From the NCBI GenBank assembly GCA_964247055.1, contig OZ176055.1, positions 5,084,001 through 5,148,000 on the forward strand: a stretch of DNA of 64,000 nt, read 5' to 3'. A program made the position numbers and the translations under genes. This document shows positions 56,776 to 64,000 of the stretch, one piece after another (within the stretch, counting starts at the first letter, position 1; each line of letters starts with the position of its first letter). A model generated the notes under the pieces. It saw only the letters and a list, made by a program, of their open reading frames with translations. It did no database searches and was not told the origin of the DNA. This stretch comes from Paragordius varius (Eukaryota; Nematomorpha).

Positions 56776-56974
56776 ATATACCATTTTTCAGTCAAAAGTA
56801 ACATTTTTTCAAGGAAACGCAATATGTCCAACAACATTTGTCTTTGCTTGATATTGTGTTTGCTTGAAAAACTGTTGCGCTTGTTTGAAAAAATGTTGCA
56901 CTTGCTTGAAAAATATTGCGGCTGCTTGAAAAAATGTTGCGTTTGGTGTTGCTTTTGACTAAAAATGGTATAAT
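56776..56974. mobile_element. Small MITE, tttttcagtcaaaag ends, copy 2
   Basis: Ends tataccatttttcagtcaaa and tttgactaaaaatggtata are inverted, with TA at the borders. The interior has about five drifted units of gcttgaaaaaatgttgc (some reversed). Same family as 37427-37586 but longer inside. Confidence 0.75.
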
Positions 56975-57120
56975 ATATAATAAATAATATTCAAAAAAAT
57001 TATTTTTTTAAAAAATAATAAGAAATTAGAAAAAATGATATTTAATTTTTTATCATTATCTCATTTAAATAGTTTCATATACTTACAATCTGAATTTCCT
57101 CAAAATTTAACAATTGTCAT

Positions 57121-57560
57121 TTAAAAATTTGGGTCTGAAAAGGTGCATGATGATGGGACTGAGCTATTTATTTTATTCAAGCTGTGTTTTTCAAAAAAAT
57201 CATATGAGAGGAGGTCAATATCAGGTTTATAGAAATCCTTTTGCGTGTAACATTTATCATTAGAAAAAACGGCAATAGATAGCAAAAATTTGTTTCTGAA
57301 AGCATATCCACTGGTTAAAAAGCACAATATTATTTAATTATTTTTATATACATATAAAATAGGTGAAAATATACTTGCTTTTGAATAATTGAATTGGAAT
57401 ATATCGAATCGCTAACCATATAAGACTATGTAAGCACCAAAAGAATATCGCCTTTTAACCGAGCTCATAATCCTTTGGTGCCAAAATAGTATTAGGTATT
57501 GTAAAATATTTCTGAAACATTGTTTAAAATGATTCCCTATTGAATTGCTAATGTAATGCA
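57121..57560 (-). other. Possible C-terminal exons, unidentified
   Basis: The minus frame SLIWLAIRYIPIQLF could be joined, across a GT..AG gap of about 64 nt, to GYAFRNKFLLSIAVFSNDKC and on to a stop after SSCTFSDPNF. Text further upstream (KYFTIPNTILAPKDYEL) is in the same frame, separated by one TAA. No family was recognised, and the gap is longer than the tiny introns of the supported genes. Confidence 0.25.
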
Positions 57561-58040
57561 TTATTAATATGTATTTATAATTTTTTTCCAATATTCCGGA
57601 ACTCTTTTAATGTTTTTAAGGAAATTTGTTTAATTGCATTTTACAATCAATAAATACTGATGTGAATAACCTGAACAGCATTTGTAAGTCATTCGTCAAA
57701 GTCATTACATTATTTATAAATTAAGGAATGTGTGCTTAATGACCGTTGGCAAAATCGAATTAACAAAACGACGTCATGGGAAATGGGGTAAAGCGTGTAA
57801 TTAGTAGGGCGCTTTTTTGTTTTTAGTTAAAGAGGCTGTGTCATATTTTTAATTATATTATATTATTATGGTTTGAATATAATCTTAGTTAAATTTATGA
57901 ATTTAATGTTATTATATCCCCCAAACGATTGTTGTTATAGTTCCATTTTTCTAATTTTGTATATATATCATAGTATCAAAAACTTTACGAAAAACGGAGT
58001 TTCTCTTTATAATATTTCACAGTGCACACAAAAATATCTT

Positions 58041-58042
<2 letters not shown>

Positions 58043-58086
<44 letters not shown>
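58043..58086. repeat. (TA)n microsatellite
   Basis: About 22 TA units. Two spurious frames on opposite strands read IYIYIY across it. Confidence 0.9.
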
Positions 58087-58091
<5 letters not shown>

Positions 58092-60358
58092 TAGATAGTA
58101 TCAGGATTCTCGAGTAATAGAAATTTAATACCGCTTTTGTGGTATCGTGATATTTGTGCACATTTTGCTTATGAATTTTTTTGGTGAAACCCAAATGCTT
58201 TATTCCAAAAAACACTAAAGATTATCCTAACTTATGTGTAAAAAGCAAAATATTTTTGTAAAATTTATTAGATGTGGGCTCCAAATCACATAGGCTAGAT
58301 CATGGCATCAAAAAAATATTAAAAAATGCATAATTTGTTTCAAAATTCAATTTTTGGCATAATTTTATTGTGGCGTTTTATGAGCGAGGATGCTACACAT
58401 TTCTACTGCCTCATAAATTAAATTTAAGGGTTAGTTTGCCCTCAAATTTCGGTGATTTTTGTAAAAACACAATGTTATAATAAAATTTAAGAACAAAGGT
58501 TACCAATGAGATGAAAGAAATGTTCAGCATCTTCGAATTATATATTAAGTATTTTTACATAATCTTGAACTGTTTTTCTACGTTTTTACATGCTCAAATA
58601 CCTTAAAATACGGTTATAAAATTTTTCCACAAAGTTAAATTTTTACATAAAGAATTCATTCAAGAATATATTTTTAGATGTCATAATCTAACATATATGA
58701 AAAAATCCTATCGATCCCGGCATTTTTGTAATATTTTATGAATAGCTCACTCTTCATAGGGCCAAACACTTGAGATTTTCAAAACCCACATGTAAAATAT
58801 AATTTAAATTTAATTTTTGTTTGTATGTAGAATGATATATTTTAGTCATATTTTTTTGAACAAAGCAATTAGCTCTCACCAAAAAAATCATTAAGCAAAT
58901 GCGTACTTGCCATTTTCTGATATGGAGCAGTTACCACAAAATATAACTAATTTAACTCCTAGGTTTAAAATCAAAAGCAACGTGAGAATTCTGATACATT
59001 TTTTTTCAATAGATATTTTTCAGATGGAAAATTTTTTTAGATCGCGATTTTATGCACAGTATTATGCTAAGCATTTCTTGCTTCAGATTTTTAAAAATAG
59101 TTCGTATTCAAATTTAAGGTTAATAATTTGTTATCCACAAATTTACTTAAATTCAATATGAATAAACGCTTTAAATCAAAGTATGTGGTGATACAAATGT
59201 TTAGCCTATTCAAATTATAAGAGTTAAAACTGTTTTAATACAATTTCTATAATCCTTCAAAAAACCATATATACGCTTAGACAAATTTATATTTTTTTAA
59301 TTAGTATAATTTTTTTGATATCATAATATATTAGCATATATTCAAAATTATTATCGCACAATCTCGGTTTTGCATTTATTTTAAGATATAAATAGCTCAT
59401 TTAAGAGGAATCATTAGACTTGGCCCCATCTAAAAATTATTTGATAAAATGTTGTTTTTAATATAAAGTTCATAATATTTTTTTTATGGTATTTTTGGGA
59501 ATCGGGCCTTTACACAGTATGCACAAAAATAAATATCCGGATGAAATATATATACTCTGATAGAATGTGCCATGCTTTTGGTTTGGTCCCTCAGAATTAA
59601 ATTATTACTTTGTGGTAACTGCTGGAGGAAATAACGAAATATGAGCACATTTTGCTAAATAAAATTTTTTGGTTGAAAGCTAAATGCTTCATACTAAAAA
59701 ATATTACTTAAATATATTATAAACTACAATTGAAAACCAATTATTATAAAATATCAAATTTTAGACGTGGGTCCGAGCTCAGATTTTAAACCCGTCTAAA
59801 ATGGGCAAGTACCCTTATAAAGGCAAAAAAGCCGGGATTGCACAATAAAAATTAAAAGTTTTCTTCAAAAAAGTGGGCATTTTGCTTAAACTTTAGTTTA
59901 TAGCAAAATTTTGGTGAAGCGATTTTTATGGCATTTTGCGTAGAGGAAACGATAAACACCTATGATATTATTTTAAAAACTTTTCTAATTATCTAATCAT
60001 GATGAAGATTTCTATTACCTCAGAAAATTAATTTGAAGGTTCGTTTGCTTTAAACAAATAATAACCTATATTTGACAATAATTTGAAAATAAAAATTTTC
60101 AGCAAATTATATAAGCGTTTTTATGCCGTTTTCCTCATTCCACAAATATAATCAAGTATGTTTCAAATTTTGCCAAAAATTAAATTTTTAAAGTATGCTA
60201 TTTAAAATTATGTTTTTAAATGCCATATTCTTGCTATATTAAAATTTTTTATTGCCAAACGGAATTTTTACGTTCATTTTGAGGGAAGCCTATTTTAGGA
60301 GGGCGAAAAAATTTGGGAATTGAGCCGCCTATATCAATTATATTTTTATTAAAATATT
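58087..60358. repeat. Foldback repeat family, two adjacent copies
   Basis: 58.09-58.55 kb left arm (atcaggattctcgag, gtgcacattttgc, ttttggtgaaacccaaatgc) and 58.6-59.03 kb right arm (atcccggcatttttg, agctctcaccaaaaaaatc, gatatggagcagttaccac). Then 59.5-60.1 kb left arm (catgcttttggtttggtccc, gtggtaactgctgg, gccgggattgcacaat) and 60.12-60.36 kb right-arm sequence, into which the 60359-61373 element inserted. The open frame at 58907-59161 belongs to the repeat. Confidence 0.65.
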
Positions 60359-61373
60359 GGGTCGGGTGATAAAAAAATTTTTTTGACTTGACTTGCAAGT
60401 TTTTCAAGTCATGGCTTGCTTTCATGTGATAAAAAAAATTTAACATTACACGACTTAAGTCAAGCAAGAAAACTTGATAAGGAGGTGATAAAAAATCATA
60501 TGATCAAGTAAAACTTAAAGATTTTGCAAGTGTGGTGTTGGGCACACTTGACAGATTTAAAAATATGGATAAAATTATTTTGGAAACTATTTTTGTATAA
60601 AATTTAGGTTTTATATGTAATTAAAACCTTTGTTAATGCTATAAGTTGTTAATTTTATAAACTTTGGCTAATTAATTTATTCATTGGGTGGATATAAAAG
60701 AGGATAAATTTATAGAAAAACTCTGCTAATATTTAATAACATATCATATAAAAATATGCTAAATACATCAATTCCGTGACCGCAAAAAAAATTGGATTCT
60801 CGAAAATTTAAAATTAATAATTAAATATTAATCTTGTAAAATTTTAAATCTTTATTAGCAAAACTTCACTATTAACTAATGTAAAGAATTTATTTCATCA
60901 TAAATTTATTTCGAATGTAATGTTTTAATCAATTAAAAATAATTATGTTATATTGTATCAACATCTCATTATATATGCAAAAATAAAAGTAGTGTGGTAA
61001 AATAATGGAAAGTGTTTTAAGGGCGAATGGTTTCATCAATCTAAAAATTATTACCAGGCTCACAATTTAGAAAACTCTATATATTAAATAAGATACGTGC
61101 CAGTGAGTTTAAAAAACTTCAATAAATGCATATTGTATTAATTGTTTATCTTTTTGTGCCTTATTTCATAAAATTTGGTTGAAAATGATCAAAAAAGTTT
61201 CCATAAAATTCGAATTGGGTGGCAAAAAACTGTTACATTCATAAGCAAAAGACTTGACTTAAGTGTTTTTTTTATCACCGATCTTCAAGTGTACACTTGC
61301 TGCCTTAAGTAATCTTGCTCAACTTGCCACGCTTGGCTTACAAGTCAAGTGCGACTTTTTTATCACCCGACCC
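60359..61373 (+). mobile_element. 1-kb DNA element with gggtcgggtgat ends, copy 1
   Basis: 1,015 bp with terminal inverted repeats gggtcgggtgataaaaaa / ttttttatcacccgaccc and a 3-bp flank ATT on both sides. Both subterminal zones are dense in acttg/caagt words (for example cttaagtcaag, acttgacttgcaagt). There is no transposase frame, so it is non-autonomous. Superfamily unassigned: 3-bp duplications occur in PIF/Harbinger and CACTA, but neither is proven here. Confidence 0.8.
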
Positions 61374-61479
61374 ATTGTGTTACATTTTAAATATATAATA
61401 TCAATTTTTAATGATATTTTTTGGAATAAAGCATTTAACTTTTATGTGCGATAACTTTGAGATTTTAGGACATAAAAAA

Positions 61480-61700
61480 TAATTTAATGACTATGTATAT
61501 TTTGATAGGAAAATGCAGGATTATGTTGGTGCTTTTAGTTTTACGAATGAGATAAGAAAGTTAATGACTCTTTTGTAAGTGCTCTATACAATGGTAAAAT
61601 TTGCGCACCTTTTTATAAAAAAATTATTTTGGTGGATGCTAGGGCTTCATTCCAAAAAATATCATAAAAATTATAAACTAGATATAAAAAGAAAAACAAT
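61480..61700 (+). repeat. Foldback family left arm, cut by copy 2 below
   Basis: gataggaaaatgcaggatta, ggtgcttttagttttacgaa, gtggatgctagggcttcatt. The repeat resumes at 63.71 kb with tttagatgtgggctc, so the two inverted 1-kb elements sit inside one repeat copy. Confidence 0.7.
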
Positions 61701-62689
61701 GGGTGGGGTGGTATAAAATTTTTTCTGACTTGCAAGTTTTTCAAGTCATGGCTTCCTTTCATCTGATGAAAAAAATTTAACATTAGACGACTTAAGTCAA
61801 CCATGAAAATTTGATTCGGAGGTGATAAAAAATCATATGATCAAATAAAACTTATAAATTTTGCAAGTGTGGTGTAGGACACACTTTACAGATTTAAAAA
61901 TATGGATAAAATTGTATGTAATTTAGGCATTATATGTAATTAAAACCTTTGTTAATGATATAAATTGTTTATTTAATAAATTTTGGCGAATTCTATTCGA
62001 ATTGGGTGGATACAAAAGAGGATAAATTTTTAGAAAAACTCTGCTTATATTTAGGATCAATAATAAAAATATGCTAAATATATAAATTCCGTGAACCCGC
62101 AAAAAAATTGATTCTCGAAAATATTTTAAAATTAATAATTAAATACTAATCTTGTTTAAAATTTTCACATCCTGTTCATAAAATAATAAACGCCAAAGTG
62201 CACCTGTAAAGAGTTTATATCATCATAAATTTATTTCAAATGTAATGTTGATAATCAATCTAATATGTTATATTGTATAAACATCTTCCCATTATATTTG
62301 CAAATGGGCTCCAAATGAGAGTGTTTAAGGATAGAGAGTGATTTAAGGACGAATGGTATCATCAACTAAAAAGTTATTACCAGGCTCAATATTTAGAAAA
62401 ATTTATAATATTAAATAAACTACGTACCTGAGTTTGAAAAACGTCAATAAATGCAGATTGTATTGTTTATCTTTTTGTGACTTATTTGATAAATTTTGGC
62501 TGAAAATAACAAAAAAATTTCAGTAAAATTCTAATTGGGTGGCAAAAAATGTTACATTCATAAGCAAAAGACTTGACTTCAGTGCTTTTTATCACCGATC
62601 TTCAAATTTACACTTTCTAGCTTAGGTAAACTTGCTCAACTTGCCACGCTTGACTTAGAAATCAAGTGACTCTTTTTTCACTCCCCACC
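61701..62689 (+). mobile_element. 1-kb DNA element, copy 2
   Basis: Starts gggtggggtggtataaaa, preceded by AAT. It ends cactccccacc before a C-run. It matches copy 1 throughout with scattered differences. The right terminus has drifted or recombined with the C-run. Confidence 0.8.
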
Positions 62690-62734
62690 TTCCCCCCCCC
62701 CCCCAAAAAAAAAATATTTTCAAAAGAAAATAAT

Positions 62735-63710
62735 GGGTGGGGTGATAAAAAAGTCGCACTTGACTTGTAAGTCAAGCATGGCAAGTTGAGCAAGTTTACT
62801 TAAGCCAGCAACTGTACACTTGAAGATCGGTGATAAAAAAACACTTAAGTCAAGTCTTTTGCTTATGAATGTAACATTTTTTTGCCACCTGATTCGAATT
62901 TTACAGAAATTATTTTGATCATTTTCAGCCATAATTTATGAAAGGAACAAAAAGATAATTAATACAATATGCATTTATTGACGTTTTTCAAAACTGGCAA
63001 GTATCCTATTTAAGATATAGAATTTTTTAAATATTGAGCCTGCTAATAATTAGATTGATACCATTCGCCCTTAAAACACTTTCCATTTTTATCACACTAC
63101 ATTTTTTTTGGAGTCCATTTGCAAATATAATGGGAATATGTTTATACTAGTCGAAATAAATTTATGATGAAATAAATTCTTTACGTTGGATAATAGTGAA
63201 GTAACCTTTTGCTTTTAATAAACGAAGATTTGAAATTTTACAAGATTAATATTTAATTATTATTTTTAAGAAATTTCCAGAATCCAATTTTTGCGGTTAC
63301 GGAATTGATATATTTAGCACATTTTTATATGCCATGTTATTAAATATTACAAAGTTTTTCAATAAATTTATCCTCTTTTGTATCCACCCAATGGATAGAT
63401 TGCCAAAATTTATCAAATTAACAATTTATAGCATTAACAAAGGTTTGAATTACATATAAAACCTAAATTTTATACATAAATAGTTTCCAGGATAATTTTA
63501 TCCATATTTTTAAATCTGTCAAGTGTGCCCTACACCACACTTGCAAAATCTATAAGTTTTACTTGATCATATGATTTTTTATCACCTCCTTATCAAGTTT
63601 TCTTGCTTTACTTAAGTCGTGTAATGTTAAATTTTTTTATCACATGAAAGCAAGCCATGACTCAAAAAACTTGTAAGTCAAGTCAAAAAGAATTTTTTAT
63701 CACCCGACCC
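62735..63710 (-). mobile_element. 1-kb DNA element, copy 3 (inverted)
   Basis: Reverse orientation to copies 1 and 2. It starts gggtggggtgataaaaaagt, ends ttttttatcacccgaccc, and has AAT on both sides (62732-62734 and 63711-63713). Together with copy 2 it forms a ~2-kb imperfect palindrome with a ~45-bp spacer. Frames at 61613-61804, 61263-61454 and 62720-62932 are its shadows. Confidence 0.8.
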
Positions 63711-64000
63711 AATATTTAGATGTGGGCTCTCAAAGGAACATTTTTTGCTATTTTAAAATGAGCTAGTCCTCTTAAAAATCCGAAAATGCCAGGATCGCGC
63801 AATGAAATTTTCAAAATGCTAAATTTTAATACCAAGTAAAAATATTTTTTAAAAAGGACCTACTTTTTTAAAAAATTTAATTTTTAGCAATTGTTGAAGC
63901 GTGCTTCATACTATTTTAAGTCATGTTGGAAACGGTTGCAAAACGCTTTAAAACATTCTAAAAACACTTTTTCTATATCATTCAATGATGATGAACCTTT
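63711..64000 (+). repeat. Foldback family arm, continuation to window end
   Basis: tttagatgtgggctctcaaa, aatgccaggatcgcgcaatg, gttgaagcgtgcttcatact, ggaaacggttgcaaaacgc. It continues the repeat interrupted at 61700 and runs off the window. Confidence 0.65.

Noticed and set aside
57420-57460. 34-nt intron in the possible gene near 57.4 kb
   Set aside because: GT..AG is present, but removing it breaks the frame on the far side.
57873-58215. Opposed open frames around 58.05 kb
   Set aside because: Both cross the same (TA)n tract, and the flanks are foldback-repeat sequence.

Overview
The window is very AT-rich eukaryotic DNA. It has few genes and is heavily loaded with old mobile elements. There is no operon structure, rRNA or CRISPR array. 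The host genes I can support all lie on the minus strand. They share a striking trait: most introns are only 20-26 nt long, while a few are 0.7-5.3 kb and full of transposons. Among animals, dicyemid mesozoans are known for introns of about this length, so a dicyemid or another reduced parasitic metazoan is my best inference. The conserved proteins are animal-like, but the sequence does not prove the lineage.

Host genes: (1) 19.8-25.8 kb, an RNase PH-fold exosome core subunit closest to EXOSC9/Rrp45, in five recognisable exons. (2) 35.0-50.0 kb, TTC27 (yeast Emw1 family TPR protein), in thirteen recognisable exons plus an N-terminal piece that is interrupted by a TTAA-flanked MITE. (3) A possible 53-residue gene at 29.15-29.33 kb. 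A broken gene with a DPNKFCICCG zinc motif lies at 3.2-3.5 kb. Possible unidentified exons lie near 54 and 57 kb. The exosome gene points to nuclear and cytoplasmic RNA processing. TTC27 orthologues are generic TPR proteins. I see no functional link between them.

Layout: 0-4.9 kb RTE-type LINE wreckage and a foldback-repeat family; 4.9-6.4 kb hAT end and Penelope-like remnant; 7.1-11.5 kb an old, broken Ty3/gypsy LTR element with a 5-bp target duplication; 12-13.4 kb diverged repeat array; 13.5-14.3 kb Penelope-like fragment between inverted repeats; 15.6-17.1 kb LINE wreckage; 17.75-19 kb non-autonomous hAT; 19.8-25.8 kb exosome gene with a repeat-filled 5.25-kb intron; 26-29.7 kb MITEs; 29.74-32.37 kb hAT element with a decayed transposase; 35-50 kb TTC27, with an almost intact antisense LINE, two hAT MITEs, a hAT copy and LINE debris in its introns; 50-64 kb repeats, including a ~1-kb element in three copies, two of them head to head as a ~2-kb palindrome.

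Method limits: homology calls come from reading translations against remembered family sequences. No search was run. Exon borders were chosen by GT..AG, frame continuity and protein similarity.
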